Shown: piece by piece, positions 9,938-22,951 of the stretch
How positions within the stretch are numbered: the first letter of the stretch is position 1
How the letters are laid out: every line of letters starts with the position of its first letter
Assembly (NCBI RefSeq): GCF_033568475.1
Contig: NC_133123.1
Coordinates: forward strand, 152,473,753-152,537,752
DNA: 64,000 bases
Origin: Henckelia pumila
Lineage: Eukaryota; Streptophyta; Magnoliopsida; Lamiales; Gesneriaceae
Direction of reading: 5' to 3'
Notes under the pieces: generated by a model
What the model was told of the DNA's origin: nothing
Database searches by the model: none
What the model saw: the letters and a program-made list of their open reading frames with translations, nothing else
Translations under genes and position numbers: made by a program

Positions 9938-11639
9938 GTTACCCCTTCTTTAATTGGCATCCATACAATCATACAAGGATGCATGATATTTTATTTCAAG
10001 CCATCTGCTTGGCTTCTGGCTATGGCATTACATTTTGAACGGTGTCATTGGATGCTATTGATCATGTGCATAATGGGTGAATGTAGATAATGGAGGAATG
10101 AGTTGAAAAATATAGATTACGTATTTACTAAACATTAGTTTGAAATTAGTTTCAAATTGGTTGTATGCTTATTTGTAAGATATGAACTTAGGACCTAACC
10201 ATGAATTCCATTTCATTATTTAAATTGATTGAGATAGAAATGAATTAAAAATATTTAATCGTCCTATAACAATTGCATCCTTGTTCTTATATTAGTATTT
10301 TTCAAAACTTTTGGTTTACTTAACGTATGTATGTTTTCGATGGTGTGAGATCTATGTCGAATAGTAAATTATAATATGATATTTGGGATTTCGTTAATGC
10401 TTCAGGTAGCCGATGATTTGTGAGACAATGAGAAGTGGAATAACATGTGGTTATGTTTCGATCTCCTACCATAGGCAGAAAGGTATGATGGATTTAATAC
10501 TTATATCTTTCTTACCGGTAATTAGTTATTAATATCATGCTTCCCCTTCAAATTTGCTTATTTTTTCAGGGTTCCGATTGTGTTTTTTATAGAGTATGGG
10601 ATTTGATTATTTATTATGTAGCTAGGAAGGATGTCAAGTAGGTGAATCATAATTCATGAAATAATCATAGGACTCTTGTCTTGAAATAGTTTATAGTATT
10701 TATTTGTCGTGTTATCATATCCATACACACAGGAAAACAATGGTAAGACAAACTTAAAAACATTTTACTTTTACTTTTATCAGAATACCTTAGTTCTCTC
10801 TTGTATCAAGACAACTGTGCGTACCTGTATCCCTTGGTTTTGTATGTAGTTTCTGATCTATTGCGTCCAATGACTTTTTCAGGTTTACCATGTTTTTAAG
10901 GGATCCGGTTGTTTCTTTTATACAGGCTATGATTTCGTAGTTTTTTTATTCAAGAAGGATGTCAAGTAGGTTGTGCGTCAAAACTGTGAGTACTTGTATT
11001 CCTTGCTTTTGTCCGTAGTTTTTGATATATTGCGTTCAATGCTGTGCTTAGTTTTTCATATAGAATTAATATGGATGATGAAATTAATGCTTCAATAAAA
11101 ACAACTTCATGTCTACAAGATTGTAGACTTTTTCGAATAGAACTTGCATGTACGAGCTTAATTTGTATTACTTTCTTTTTATTTTTCTTTTTATTGGTTC
11201 CAGGATATATCTGCCAGCTCCAGTTCCTTTTCAGCAGTACTAGGTATTCATCAAATACATTTCATACTTCGTTTATTGAATTTTGAGATTGAATAATTCG
11301 TCATACTGTAATTGATGTACACATGCGGAATATGTGAGCACATATATGGTTAGTATGTTTGGAGTTTGAACTAATGTTGGGATTTCTTTTACGTGACTAA
11401 TAGATTGAACGGTATAGTTGTTTCGTATTTTTTCTAATATTCGTGGTCATTTAGTGAGGTTAAATATTCATGTTTTTCGACAGCGTTAAAAAATAATGGT
11501 GATTGCGGTCAGTATGTGTCATAAATAACTAATTTTTGGTTAATCTTTATGGTATTTTGAAATCATTATATCGTGGATAACTTTTTTGATGATCTTTACG
11601 GTATTTTGAAAAATTATACCGTGGCTAATTTAACAACGG
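9938..11639. other. Intergenic DNA with diverged local repeats
   Basis: No gene seen. It contains two diverged repeat pairs: about 10569-10642 with 10899-10971 (both end aaggatgtcaagtagg), and about 10813-10873 with 10982-11041 (both carry a gtacctgtatccctt-like word). The pattern suggests duplication of a unit of roughly 180-330 bp. This may be the interior of the CACTA element whose end follows, but no transposase remnant is recognisable. Confidence 0.5.
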
Positions 11640-12465
11640 TTTTATTTAAATTTCGCTGATAAATTAGCCATGGTTATTTAAAAAAATAGTGGATAAAAGA
11701 ACTACGGTTTTTTAATACCGCGGTTGTTTAAACCACGGTTTTTTATAAATCCGTGGTTAAAATAACCACGGTTTCCCCAAAAACCGTGGTTATTTTAACC
11801 ACGGATTTTAAAAAAAACGGGGATACAATAACCACGGATTATTTAATACCGTGGTAAAAATAACCACGGTTTATTCAAAAACCGTGGTTATCTTAACCAC
11901 GGATTTTATAAAAAACCGTGGTTATTTTAACCACGGTGTTTTTAAACCATTGGTAATAATAACCACGGTTTTAAACAACCGTTGGTAATTTAACCACGGT
12001 TTGAGAAACACGGTGGCTAAATTACCAACGGTTTTTTAAAAATCGTGGTAGAATTACCTACGGTTTTATAAAAACCGTGGGTATTTTAACCACGATTTTT
12101 ATCTACCGTTGTTAATTTAGCCACGGTTTGGCAAAAACTGTGGCCCAAATTACCAACGGTTTTGAAAAAACCGTGGTTAATTAACCACGGTTTTTGAAAA
12201 AAACGTTGCTAAATTAGCCACGGTTTTTTAACAACCGTGGTTAATATAACTACGGTTTTTATAAAACCGTGGTTAACCTAGCCACGGTTTCCTAGAAAAC
12301 CGTTGGTAATTTAGCCACGGTTTTTTCAAAACCGTTGCTAAATTAACCACGGTTTTCAAAAAACCGTTGTTAACCTTAGCAACGGTGGATTTAACCACGG
12401 TTTCAAAAACCGTGGCTAAAACCGTGGTTAAATGGCGTGGCTAAAACCAAAGAATTTTTGTAGTG
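11640..12465 (-). mobile_element. CACTA (En/Spm) transposon terminus with subterminal array
   Basis: Read from 12465 on the minus strand the DNA begins cactacaaaaattctttgg, the hallmark terminus of CACTA DNA transposons. For about 800 bp inward it is packed with an approximately 11-bp word (accacggtttt) in both orientations, often as facing pairs, several dozen copies in all. CACTA subterminal repeats are binding sites for the element's own transposition protein. The expected 3-bp target duplication would start with aat at 12466. The opposite end with its cactacaaaaa start is not seen in this window, so this is a partial element or one whose other half was displaced. Confidence 0.75.
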
Positions 12466-13513
12466 AATTTATCGGGACACATCTATGCACCCTATCTAGT
12501 TATCACGACAAACAAATTTTTTCCCTACATCGGTCAAGGTAATAATTTTTTTATTTTTTATTTCACTTTCTTTTAAAACATTTTTCTATAATTTTATGAT
12601 CTGCCCACTCATTTTGAGTGGTGAATGTTGCATAAAGGGAATAATTTTCACTGGGGCAGCAGATGGAGCTAAGATGTTTTTTTGTTGAGATTGAACATCA
12701 ATCGGTATAAGTTAATTAATGGAAGTACTCATTTGATTGATTCTATAGATTTCCTTTAGCATAACTACTACTTTATTTAAATCGAGGGCACATGTTCGTT
12801 TAAAATCAACCTTGACATCATAAACCATCTGAACATTGGAAAGTACATACATAGCAAATAGCATCTCGACTTTAAGATCCTCTTTAAATAACTAATTTTT
12901 TTTGTTTATATTTCATTATTTTTCTACCATCTCCACTCAAAAGAACTATAAAAATTAGGTTCGTCGACCTGTTTTGCAGTGTCGCGGTTTTATGAACCAT
13001 GACGTCCATTGCTCTTATTTTGTTCATTATTTACATTGAAATGCAGTATGCTGTAGGGATAAGTTGCAGTGAGCATTAATTGAAGGATCTAAGGTTTGCT
13101 TGATATATGGTTTCTCAGGGTCAACTAATAGATTCAAGGACATTTACTAAACACAACCAATATATAAATGAATGTTGAATAGTCTCCAAAGTCGTTCCTA
13201 TTCCTTGCATAATGTGATTACATAAGTTTGAATTTCTTTTTTGCAATGCCTTTGAAGTTACATTGATAAATGTGATTACATTAGTTGGACTTGTAATGTG
13301 ACTACATGTGTTGCTTAACATCAGGTTGAACCGAAATACTCGAAAACTAAAAAGTTAATATACCAAAACAAAAATTTGAAAAAGTAATAGACCAAAACAA
13401 ACAAAAAAACGAACAAGTTAATAGATCTAAAAAAATATTTTCCTTGTATATTAATTTAAATTTTAAAAAACTTTGAGTAAATAATTAAATATAATGACTT
13501 TTTTTAAACACAC

Positions 13514-13521
<8 letters not shown>

Positions 13522-13551
<30 letters not shown>
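13522..13551. repeat. (TA)n microsatellite
   Basis: About fifteen uninterrupted TA units, likely length-polymorphic. Confidence 0.9.
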
Positions 13552-13553
<2 letters not shown>

Positions 13554-14431
13554 CGATTTATATTTTGAATCCAAAGTTTATCATATTCATGGCCGATCGC
13601 TTTAAAGGTTTTTATATGTTTTAACCCTTGTTTTAAAAAATAGCAAGGGATGGGTGAGTGCTCATTCACCACCGTCTAGAGAGTTTTTTTTTTTTTAACC
13701 TAATATTTATTTTTGTTGTTAATCTTGATATTTTCCATATAATTCTATATCAACGAATTAAAATTCAAAGTTCATGTCATATTCCTCATTCTCATTCGAT
13801 ACAAATCGATACATAAATATGTCAAATAATCTTTTAAAATTTTGATAAAATTTAATACATATATTAATCTAGGTGATCGTGAATTTTGAATGACCTAAAC
13901 GGTCCATTAATATAACAACAATACAACAACGCCAAAAAACATCATTTTTTTAAAAAATAGGGGTGGTAAACATGTAAAACAACCCCTAGCATCAATACTA
14001 ATATACTATTATGGGGTATGATTTGGAGGTTGATCATGTTGCTCCCTCCCTCAGTTCCTTGGCGCTCGTGCACATTTTTCGATTTAACCTCCGCATGAGC
14101 CATTGAGCCTCTGACTCACGTATGATAGGATTCCCTTCGAAGTCAACCCTTTTAATACTAATATAATATCTTAGATGGCACGATGTCTTTTTTGCACCAA
14201 TGAAACTTTAAAACCTCTTTTCTTCTTTTTAATTTTTTTTAATAACGTACATGAATACTGAATCCATTATTTTTTGGGACTGTATTAGATAAATCCTCCG
14301 ATTAGTACAGTTGTTTGCAAATTACACAATTAAAGTAAATCATTATTAGGTAAATCTTGTATGATTGACTCGTATTAGTATAAGAAACGTTGTAAGAGAA
14401 ATAAAGCCCACGACCATCGCTTACCAACTTG

Positions 14432-14479
14432 AAGACCTTTGTGGGTCAAAAAAAAAAAAAAAGACCTTTGTGGGTCAAA
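14432..14479 (+). repeat. Poly(A) run flanked by 19-bp direct repeats
   Basis: aagacctttgtgggtcaaa occurs at 14432-14450 and again at 14461-14479, with only A residues between, making a 15-A tract. This matches the footprint of a LINE-type insertion so truncated that only its poly(A) tail and target duplication remain. Slippage duplication is the alternative. Confidence 0.6.
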
Positions 14480-14640
14480 CTTAATAACTTTGACATCATA
14501 CCATCTTTATTTGTAATAATTTTAAAACCACATTTCGAACTCTTTGCAATTACTAAAAAATTTGATTTTTAGATTTTGGTTTAAAAAAATTACTTTGTGT
14601 ATTTTTAAATCCAGATGATGTGTTAGCTTATGTTTAATTT

Positions 14641-14645
14641 AATTG
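14641..14645. repeat. Target-site duplication aattg (copia, left)
   Basis: Repeated exactly at 38550-38554, 23.9 kb away, after the opposite LTR. This fixes the full copia element at 14646-38549 including its nested insertions. Confidence 0.9.
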
Positions 14646-15187
14646 TGTTGAAATAATCTTGATAATGCATAAACAACAATTATCAATTTACTACACGATC
14701 ATGAATATATCAAATCCCAGTGAAATCCTAGCTCATTGAAATGATCTCAAAGAACAATTTGAAACAAGATAATCAGCAATCGAAGAACATGCAATCGAGA
14801 AGAAATTAACACGATGATTTATAGTGGTTCGGATATGAATTATCCTACATCCACTTTGGCCCAAAGCTCTTCACGATATCAATCACAAAGTGTATCAAAG
14901 ATTGCAATGTATCGACCTCAATCTCCAATGCGTATTGAACCAAAGAACATGAAGAGAAAATCAAGAAATACAATCACAAAGACTGATCCAATCACCCTCT
15001 ATGCACACGAAGACTCTTAGCTAATTCCAAAAAAAAAAACTCGATCGAAGAATGGATCTCTCTTGTGTTGATTCCAACTGCTTCGATCTCCCTTCTTATC
15101 TCCCAGCCTCTTGCGGTTGGTTAGTTAGTTAGATAAGTTGAGATTGGAACTTATCTTCTGTGTCTCCACCTTGCATGGTATGGTGTA
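14646..15187 (-). repeat. Copia 3' LTR, first part (interrupted)
   Basis: Matches 37947 onward of the other copia LTR. The match breaks after ggtgta at 15187, where the nested gypsy element begins, and resumes at 34032. Confidence 0.9.
15183..15187. repeat. Target-site duplication gtgta (middle gypsy, left)
   Basis: Repeated at 34027-34031. The unbroken copia LTR near 38485 shows a related single copy, so the target was the copia LTR. Confidence 0.88.
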
Positions 15188-15781
15188 TGAAACGACCCCA
15201 TGCTCTATAATAAATAAATATGCGGAATTTTTTTTTTTTTTTTATACTACTAAATAAAATATGTACATATATGCCCATACATATATGCACAGGATAAAAT
15301 ATTTAAAATAAATACATGACTAAATAAATAAACAATTAAATACTTAAGAAAAAATGCATTCTTTAAAATAATTAAACATCTGAGTCAACCCTAGAATTAA
15401 AAATATACTGCATAAATAAAATAATTAAAATATGTGCATGCACTAAAACATTTAATAAAATATTCCCATAAACCTCAACCACTAAAAATATAATAAAATG
15501 TTTCACATGACATCATGCACGGTGACTCAGAAGCTGTCACGGTCACGGGGCTACTGCAGCGCTGCTCATACGTCCTCACCACCGGTAGGAGTAACCTGCT
15601 CCTCTACGTACTCACCTGCACCATATCAGTGTAGTGAGCCTAGAGGCCCAACATGCATACTAACAAGGGTTCAAAATAATTTAAAATAATTTAATACTAA
15701 TACATACATATACATGAATGAGCATGCTTAAAAATTACATAACATAACTTACTTAAATAAACATAAATACATAATACATAA
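15188..15781 (-). repeat. Middle gypsy 3' LTR, first part (interrupted)
   Basis: Matches 31414 onward of the right LTR from the T-run. The first approximately 45 bp (tgaaacgacccc...) have no counterpart in the right copy. It is split after the cataa target site by the inner element. Confidence 0.88.
15777..15781. repeat. Target-site duplication cataa (inner gypsy, left)
   Basis: Repeated at 25012-25016. The uninterrupted right LTR (near 31956) carries a single cataa at the same place. Confidence 0.92.
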
Positions 15782-17841
15782 TGTAAGGACCCGATTTTAC
15801 TCTATTAATTTATTTGTGTGTTAAAAATATTGATTTTTAAATATCGGTTTATAGACGATATTAAATGAATATGTTATTTATAGAGCACACAGGAGTTGAA
15901 ATAACTCGAACCGGGTCCAGTTTGAACCCCGAATGAATAAAATAAGACACACATTAAACTAATACATAATATATATAACGCATAATCTTTCTCCTCCATT
16001 TGTTTTTCCACCGCCTTCGCCCGTCTGTTCTTTTCCGTTTCTTTTCAATTTCAAAATCTTCCTATCGCTTCAAATCTCCGTATCTCCTTCGTTTTTGGCC
16101 GGATTTCAAAAGTAAATATAGTTCCGGAATCCTCGCGACGAGAGCTATCTTTTGGTACCCATATTTCATATTTTTAGTGAAGTTTCCGAAAAACCCGTCG
16201 CACAGCTGCCGCCGTTCGCTGCCGCCGTCCGCCGCCGTTCGCCGCCGCCGATCGTCGCCGGAGTTTAGGGGTTGTGTTAGTTGTTTAACCCTTTAATTCC
16301 AAGCTTTGAGGTATAATGTTGAATTTAGGGTTTTGAATTTTGGGTATTTCGATTCAATTGACATCCGATAATTGATATTTGATTTATTATTGGTTGTAGG
16401 TATTATACCGGACTCGATTGGAGGTATTGACTATTTTTCAGAAATTATTGGGGCATTATTTCGAATTTCCAGATTATTTAAATTGGGATTTTTGAAGTTT
16501 AGAGCTATTTAAATCACTGTTTGGATTTCTAGATGTGCTAGAATTAATATATATATAAATTTCAGAATTTTTGGGAATTTTCTGGAAAAATTCAGATTAT
16601 GATATTTTTGGTATTTCGACTTTTAGAGTCGTAAATTCGATATTTGGTTATTGATAGGATGTTTTAATATTAAATATAAATTTTAGGATTTATGAGCAAT
16701 TTTTCTGGAATTACAGATTCTGAAAATTTGGGATTGGAATATCCGAGAAATACTTGAGATATTTCTGTGGTAATTAAGTGTCGGTTGAGGTACGTATGAG
16801 CTGTTTATATTACGACGTCTATAATGACATGTAATGATATTAAATATTTTGTAATGAGTGATAATGTGTTTTATGTGCTTACGTGGATTATATGATTGCA
16901 TTCACTAATTTATAAATTTACATAGCACGTTGAGCCTTGACTCCTTTGATTACTATTGATATTGATCTCTTGAGATGTATTGAGTCATCATGGAGCGAGT
17001 GACATTATTTTAGTGCACTCCTGAGATAGTATGAGGCACGGACAGGTAGCTCCTGTCGCCCTCTGATGCTACGTACGACACTCCTGATGACAGCATGAGG
17101 CTGGACGGGTCGCTCCTGTCACCCTCCGATGCTACGTGTATGGATTAGCAGTGATGATTCGAGGTCTGCTGCGTTCCTGGCACGGGTGGCCACTGAGTTT
17201 ATTGTGATACGATTATTTGGACTCCTTTTGGTATTCCTATTTCATTGATACCTGTCACGCATTACATTGCATTTCATTGCATTGTACTTGATTTTATTCA
17301 TGTCAGTTATATTTGTCGTAATTTTTATAGTTCGTCGTACTGGGGTCCGACCCCTGTTTTCTTTTTATGCTGTGGTTGTTTGTGATTCCATAGCAGGTTA
17401 TCCAGGGGGATTTGACGCATCTGGTGGAGCGTCATCTAGTGGTACCCAGTGAGGCGAGCGTGGAGTTGAGTTCCCAGATATATATGTATATATATCATTT
17501 TAGCGAGTTTTATATTTGCCGGGGTGATGCCCTGTGTATCTGTATAAATAGTTTTGGACTTTGTTTTGAATTGTTATTTGTATGATCGAGCCTTGCCGGC
17601 CCTGCATGTGTTTAGTCCTGGCCAGTGCGGCTATAGGTGTGTAAATTGGAGTTGTGACTCTATTTTCGAGTATATATTGTTGGTTGTGTTGTACAAGTTT
17701 TTGGGATGTCCTATTTACGAATAGGTCATGCCGAAATTTCTGTAGGCCCAAACGCAAATTTTTAACTCGTTTTCGCTGTTTACATTAATTAATCCTGGTT
17801 GTTTGATCATTAAATATTAAATCAGGACACGGGCCCTTTCA
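15782..17841 (+). repeat. 5' LTR of the inner gypsy element
   Basis: tgtaaggaccc...ccctttca, 2060 bp. It contains a GCC-rich block (16196-16262) and an approximately 63-bp imperfect tandem duplication (about 17026-17087 and 17089-17150, each with a gatgctacgt word). ORFs repeated at identical offsets in both LTRs (16000, 17267 and others) are not genes. Confidence 0.95.
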
Positions 17842-17843
17842 TT

Positions 17844-17855
17844 TGGTATCAGAGC
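17844..17855 (+). other. Primer binding site (tRNA-iMet type)
   Basis: tggtatcagagc, two bases after the LTR end. Perfect match to the common initiator tRNA-Met primer site. Confidence 0.9.
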
Positions 17856-18110
17856 ATATACTGGGATATGCTCGAATTAGAGTCTAGGACACTCGAGTTT
17901 AGACACTAACAAAATGGTTGCGTATGTGTGTGACTACTTGTTCTTACGTGACTTACTTGTGGTGCTTATTTTTGAACGTATTTGTTAGAACCAGTAGTTC
18001 TTGGCTTTAGAATTAGTTTATGAATTCTATTAGAACTCTGAATTTCTATCATAGTTTTCTATTCGTTAAGATATTTTTGCCTGTGTATTTAAATCCTTGT
18101 GTCTTGTAGA

Positions 18111-21100
18111 ATGGCACCAGGAGGAAGAGGTAGAAAAGGGAAGGAAGTTGTCGAAGAGTCTGCAGCGATAAATGTTAGAAATCTTGATGATATTGTCAGG
18201 GGAAGACGTGGTCGACCAGCTGTTCAGCCTCCGAAAGATGTGGAATTAGAGGTGGAACAACAACCACGGGTAAATCCTGACAAAGGAAAAGCGATTCAGG
18301 CTGAGGCTGATCCAGTAACCCAATTGACTGAGAAAATGGGAGGAATACGATTAATAATTTCTCAATTTCAGGAGTTGCGTCCGCAAAAGTTCTTTGGCAA
18401 TGAAGGAAGTGAGAAAGCTACTAGTTGGTTGAAAAGTCTCAACAATATGTTTAATGGATTAGAATATCCTGATGACATTCGACTGAAGTTAGTTCCTTTT
18501 CAGCTGAAAGACCGAGCGCAACTGTGGTGGGAAACGACAGCAGAAACACTTTCTGATTCTGGTGAAAAGATCACATGGGAAGTATTTTGTAAGCAGTTTG
18601 CACAAGAATATGCACCACCATCTTATTATTCTGCTAAAGAAGATGAATTTAATCTGTTGGTGCAAGGCAATAAATCTGTTGTTGAATATGCTTCTCAGTT
18701 CTCTGCTCTTCTGCCTTATGTCCCACATGTTGCAAAGAATGATCGGTCAAAGCTTTCACATTTTCTGAAAGGGCTTACACGAACGATCCATACTTTGGTG
18801 ACTACTGGAACTCCATCTACTTATATGAAAGCAGTAGAAAAGGCCAAGAAAATTGAAGCAAGTCTACTAAGGAGTGAACCACAATCAATCCCAGCATCTG
18901 TTCCTCAAGGAGCTGGAAGCAGTTCACAGACACCAATGGGTTTACCTTCATATCAGCCTATTCAATCTTCTCAGCAAGCGAAAAGGCCTTGGTTTAAAGC
19001 TAGAGGGAAGCCATTTAAAAAGAAACCACAGTCTAGTTCCTCCAGTTCCAGTGGTAGTCGTGGTGGAAGTTCAGTTGGATCATCTGGGAGAGTGTACTGT
19101 GACAGATGTGGTGGTAATCATTTGAGTGCACATTGTACAGGATTTCCAGGAACTTGTTATACTTGTGGGCAGGCTGGACATTCGTCTCGAGTATGTCCAA
19201 ATGCTGGAAGACAGCAATTTCAGCCACAACAGTTTGGCCAGTTTCCTGGACGACCATCATTCAGACCATATGCTCCTGTACCACAGTTTGTTCCTACACA
19301 GCCTTATATTCCAGGACAGTCCACTCAGCAGCCTAGGTATCCATCTCCTCAGAGTCAGCAGCGTTTTCCAGGTCCACAGCAGGTTCAAGTCCATGCTCTG
19401 ACTCAGGATCAGGCACAAGATGCACCTGGGGGAGTTATTGCAGGTATTTGTTATATTTTTGAGTATCCTGCACGTATCTTGATAGACACAGGAGCATCTC
19501 ATTCATTTTTATCTGTTACATTTGCTGATGAGCATGAGATTGCTTTTACTCCGTTATTGGATACTGTGTCTGTTGCTACTCCTGCTGGTGTTTTCTTGAT
19601 GTCTAATGAGATAGTGTTGAATTGTGTGATTAGATTTGAGGATAAGATCATGATAACTAATTTAATCAAACTAGCTATGTCTGATTTTGACTGTATCTTG
19701 GGTATGGATACACTGATGAATTATAGAGCTACGGTTGATTGTTTTCATGGCATTGTGAGATTTAGACCGTATTATGGCAATAAGTGGAATTTTTATGGTA
19801 GTGATTCACAATCTCGCATTCCATTAGTATCGGCAATGGAAATGTTTAGATTATTGTCGATAGGAAATGAAGGAGTTATGATTTATGCTCTAGATGCGAC
19901 GAAGGAAGAGAAAGTGAAAGTTTCAGATATCCCTGTAGTTAAGGATTTTACTGATGTATTTCCTGATGAGATTCCGGGTTTTCCGCCTCAAAGGGAAATA
20001 GATCTTAGCATTGAATTAATGCCAGGGACAAGTCCTATTTTTCGAGCTCCATATCGATTAGCTCCAGCAGAATTGAAAGAACTCAAGACGCAATTGCAAG
20101 ATTTGCTGGAAAAAGGTTATATTAGACCAAGTGTATCACCTTGGGGTGCTCCAGTCTTGTTTGTGAAGAAGAAAGACGGAACGATGAGAATGTGCATCGA
20201 TTATCGACAATTGAATCAGGCTACTGTGAAGAATAAGTATCCTTTGCCACGAATTGATGACTTGTTTGATCAGTTGCAGGGTACATCTGTATATTCTAAA
20301 ATTGATCTTCGTTCCGGATATCATCAACTTCGAGTTCGAGAGGAAGATGTTTCCAAGACAGCATTTCGAACGCGTTACGGACATTATGAATTCTTAGTTG
20401 TGCCTTTCGGGTTGACTAATGCTCCAGCAGTTTTTATGGATTTAATGAATCGTGTGTTTCGGGAATTCATAGATCGATTTGTTATCGTTTTCATTGATGA
20501 CATTTTGATTTATTCTAAGTCAAGGAAGGATCATAAAGAACATTTGACGTTAGTACTTCAGAAACTCAGAACATCACAATTATATGCTAAGTTTTCGAAG
20601 TGTGAATTTTGGCTGGACAGAGTATTATTTCTAGGACATGTGATATCAGCACAAGGAGTATCTGTCGATCCTAGTAAAATTGAAGCTGTTCTTAATTGGT
20701 CTCGACCAACCAATGTCTCTGAGATTCGTAGTTTTTTGGGTTTGGCTGGATATTATAGGCGTTTCATCAAGGGATTTTCTGAAATAGCTAGGCCTATGAC
20801 TATATTAACGCAAAAAGATCGACGTTTTGTGTGGACTGGGGAATGTGAAGCTAGTTTTCAGACTTTGAAAGAGAAATTGACTACGGCTCCAGTACTAGCA
20901 TTACCTTCAGGCTCAGGTGGGTTTGTTATCTGTACAGATGCTTCTTTGAATGGACTGGGTTGTGTTTTGATGCAAAATGGACGCGTGATTGCGTATGCAT
21001 CTCGTCAATTGAAATCACATGAGACTCGTTATCCAGTTCATGATTTAGAATTGGCTGCCATTGTGCATGCATTGAAAATATGGCGTCATTATCTGTACGG

Positions 21101-22874
21101 TGAGCAGTTTGTGATTTATTCTGATCATAAGAGTCTGAAATATTTATTCACACAGTCTGATTTGAATATGAGACAACGTCGATGGTTGGAACTGCTTAAG
21201 GATTTTGACTGTGATATTCAATACCAGCCAGGAAACGTGAATCAAGTTGCAGATGCTTTGAGCAGAAAAGTTCATACTAAGATGTTGGCATCTTTAACTA
21301 TTTCTAAAGTTCATGAGCATTTGAGAACTTCAGGATGGACTTATCGAGCTAAAGGTAATCATTTCATAGTTTCATCTATACAAGTTGAACCACGAATAAT
21401 TTCGAAAATCAAAGAAGCACAAAAGACTGATCCATATATTCATCATTTGAAAGAATTAACTCCAGCTGGTCAGTCAGGGAAATTTCTTGTTGCTTCTGAT
21501 GGATGTTTGCGTTATAATGGTAGACTTGTGGTTCCGAATTTGATAGATTTGAAAGACAATATACTACGAGAAGCTCATTGTAGTCGACATAGTGTACATC
21601 CTGGAATTAGAAAGATGTATCATATCTTGAAAGCCCATTACTGGTGGGAAGGTATGAAGAATGATATTTCTGATTTTGTGGCTAAGTGTTTGACGTGTCA
21701 ACAAGTTAAGGCTGAAAGAATGAGACCAGGTGGTATGTTACTTAGTCTTGAAGTACCACAGTGGAATTGGGAACACATTACTATGGATTTCGTGACACAC
21801 CTACCTCGATCTAATCGTGGTTGTGATGCCATTTGGGTTATTGTGGATAGATTGTCTAAATCTGCCCATTTTATTCCATATGATCGTACGTGGACATATA
21901 CGAAAATGGCGAAAATGTACATTGATCAGATAGTGCGATTGCATGGTGTGCCAGTTACTATAGTATCAGACCGTGATCCCAGATTTACTTATAAGTTTTG
22001 GTCTAGTTTGCAATCATCTTTAGGTTCTAAATTGGCCGTGAGTACTGCCTATCATCCACAGACAGATGGTCAATCTGAAAGAACTATTCAGACACTTGAA
22101 GATTTATTACGAGCTGTTGTGATGGATTTTAGTGGCGGTTGGCAAGAATCTTTAGCTTTGGTGGAATTCTCTTACAATAATAGTTATCATGTATCTATCG
22201 GGATGGCACCATTTGAAGCCTTGTATGGCAGAAAATGTAGATCTCCGATATGTTGGGAAGAAGTAGGAGAACGACAGTTGTCAGGACCAGAGTTTATTCA
22301 AGAGATGAAAGAAAAAGTTGACCTGATCAGGAAAAGAATGAAAGCAGCCCAGGATCGTCAAGCCAGCTATGCTAATAACAGACGTAGACCTTTAGAATTT
22401 CAGGTTGGCGATTTTGTTTTCTTGAAAGTATCACCATTTCGTGGTACTATGAGATTTGGGCGTAAAGGGAAATTAGCTCCTCGTTATATCGGTCCATACG
22501 AGATTGTTGAGAAAATTGGTATTTTAGCGTATCGTTTGAACTTGCCGCAGAGTTTGTCTGCGATACATGATGTATTTCACGTATCTATGCTGCGGAAGTA
22601 TGAACCAGATCCTTCTCATATCTTGAGGGCTGATGATGTGGAGTTGGATAGTTCCCTTAGCTATGTTGAGTATCCAGTGCAGATTCTTGATCGTAAAGAA
22701 AAGCAACTGAGGAACAAGACGATTCCTTTGGTTATGGTAGAATGGAGTAGACATGGAAGAGAAGAAGCTACATGGGAATTGGAGTCTCGAATGCGTCAAG
22801 AATGGCCTCATTTGTTTGACAATGTTATGAATTATGCCTTGTACTCTGATTTCCCTATGTACTATCAGTGGTAG
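18111..22874 (+). CDS. Gag-Pol polyprotein of the inner Tekay-like element (1587 aa)
   Basis: Single ORF for all enzymes of retrotransposition. The first ATG in frame is 18111 ([10 protein letters not shown]); an upstream GTG at 18099 is not a likely plant start. Domains in order: retrotransposon gag core (about 75-265); zinc knuckles, with a classic CX2CX4HX4C at 349-362; aspartic protease with D459-T-G; reverse transcriptase with F-I-D-D around D796-D797; RNase H with first catalytic D943; integrase His/Cys domain from about 1160 (CLTCQQVKA) and catalytic D1226, D1287 and E1323 (35 residues between the last two); a C-terminal chromodomain-like region (about 1520-1575, [11 protein letters not shown]) before a short tail. 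The chromodomain directs insertion to chromatin in this group. No frameshift or stop is seen. Unlike the two other gypsy elements here, no intron-like gap separates gag and protease. Confidence 0.96.
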   Translation: MAPGGRGRKGKEVVEESAAINVRNLDDIVRGRRGRPAVQPPKDVELEVEQQPRVNPDKGKAIQAEADPVTQLTEKMGGIRLIISQFQELRPQKFFGNEGSEKATSWLKSLNNMFNGLEYPDDIRLKLVPFQLKDRAQLWWETTAETLSDSGEKITWEVFCKQFAQEYAPPSYYSAKEDEFNLLVQGNKSVVEYASQFSALLPYVPHVAKNDRSKLSHFLKGLTRTIHTLVTTGTPSTYMKAVEKAKKIEASLLRSEPQSIPASVPQGAGSSSQTPMGLPSYQPIQSSQQAKRPWFKARGKPFKKKPQSSSSSSSGSRGGSSVGSSGRVYCDRCGGNHLSAHCTGFPGTCYTCGQAGHSSRVCPNAGRQQFQPQQFGQFPGRPSFRPYAPVPQFVPTQPYIPGQSTQQPRYPSPQSQQRFPGPQQVQVHALTQDQAQDAPGGVIAGICYIFEYPARILIDTGASHSFLSVTFADEHEIAFTPLLDTVSVATPAGVFLMSNEIVLNCVIRFEDKIMITNLIKLAMSDFDCILGMDTLMNYRATVDCFHGIVRFRPYYGNKWNFYGSDSQSRIPLVSAMEMFRLLSIGNEGVMIYALDATKEEKVKVSDIPVVKDFTDVFPDEIPGFPPQREIDLSIELMPGTSPIFRAPYRLAPAELKELKTQLQDLLEKGYIRPSVSPWGAPVLFVKKKDGTMRMCIDYRQLNQATVKNKYPLPRIDDLFDQLQGTSVYSKIDLRSGYHQLRVREEDVSKTAFRTRYGHYEFLVVPFGLTNAPAVFMDLMNRVFREFIDRFVIVFIDDILIYSKSRKDHKEHLTLVLQKLRTSQLYAKFSKCEFWLDRVLFLGHVISAQGVSVDPSKIEAVLNWSRPTNVSEIRSFLGLAGYYRRFIKGFSEIARPMTILTQKDRRFVWTGECEASFQTLKEKLTTAPVLALPSGSGGFVICTDASLNGLGCVLMQNGRVIAYASRQLKSHETRYPVHDLELAAIVHALKIWRHYLYGEQFVIYSDHKSLKYLFTQSDLNMRQRRWLELLKDFDCDIQYQPGNVNQVADALSRKVHTKMLASLTISKVHEHLRTSGWTYRAKGNHFIVSSIQVEPRIISKIKEAQKTDPYIHHLKELTPAGQSGKFLVASDGCLRYNGRLVVPNLIDLKDNILREAHCSRHSVHPGIRKMYHILKAHYWWEGMKNDISDFVAKCLTCQQVKAERMRPGGMLLSLEVPQWNWEHITMDFVTHLPRSNRGCDAIWVIVDRLSKSAHFIPYDRTWTYTKMAKMYIDQIVRLHGVPVTIVSDRDPRFTYKFWSSLQSSLGSKLAVSTAYHPQTDGQSERTIQTLEDLLRAVVMDFSGGWQESLALVEFSYNNSYHVSIGMAPFEALYGRKCRSPICWEEVGERQLSGPEFIQEMKEKVDLIRKRMKAAQDRQASYANNRRRPLEFQVGDFVFLKVSPFRGTMRFGRKGKLAPRYIGPYEIVEKIGILAYRLNLPQSLSAIHDVFHVSMLRKYEPDPSHILRADDVELDSSLSYVEYPVQILDRKEKQLRNKTIPLVMVEWSRHGREEATWELESRMRQEWPHLFDNVMNYALYSDFPMYYQW

Positions 22875-22938
22875 ATGTTTAACCACTTTGTATATAAGTT
22901 TGATGTGTGTTTAATTTCGAGGACGAAATCTTCTTTTT

Positions 22939-22951
22939 AGAGGGGGAGAAA
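22939..22951 (+). other. Polypurine tract
   Basis: agagggggagaaa immediately before the 3' LTR, preceded by the tttcgaggacgaaatc sequence typical of chromovirus gypsy elements. Confidence 0.9.

Larger units (their letters stand above)
12466..14645. other. AT-rich intergenic region
   Basis: No gene-like ORF. It contains a TA microsatellite (13522-13551), a poly(A) run between direct repeats (14432-14479) and AT-rich homopolymers. The last five bases are the copia target site. Confidence 0.5.

Noticed and set aside
16000..17757. ORFs of 61-98 codons repeated at 23170-24927
   Set aside because: They recur at the constant LTR offset of 7170 bp and have no coding signature; LTR by-products.
18099..18110. 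GTG start of the inner gag-pol ORF
   Set aside because: A GTG start is not expected in a plant mRNA; the in-frame ATG at 18111 is used.
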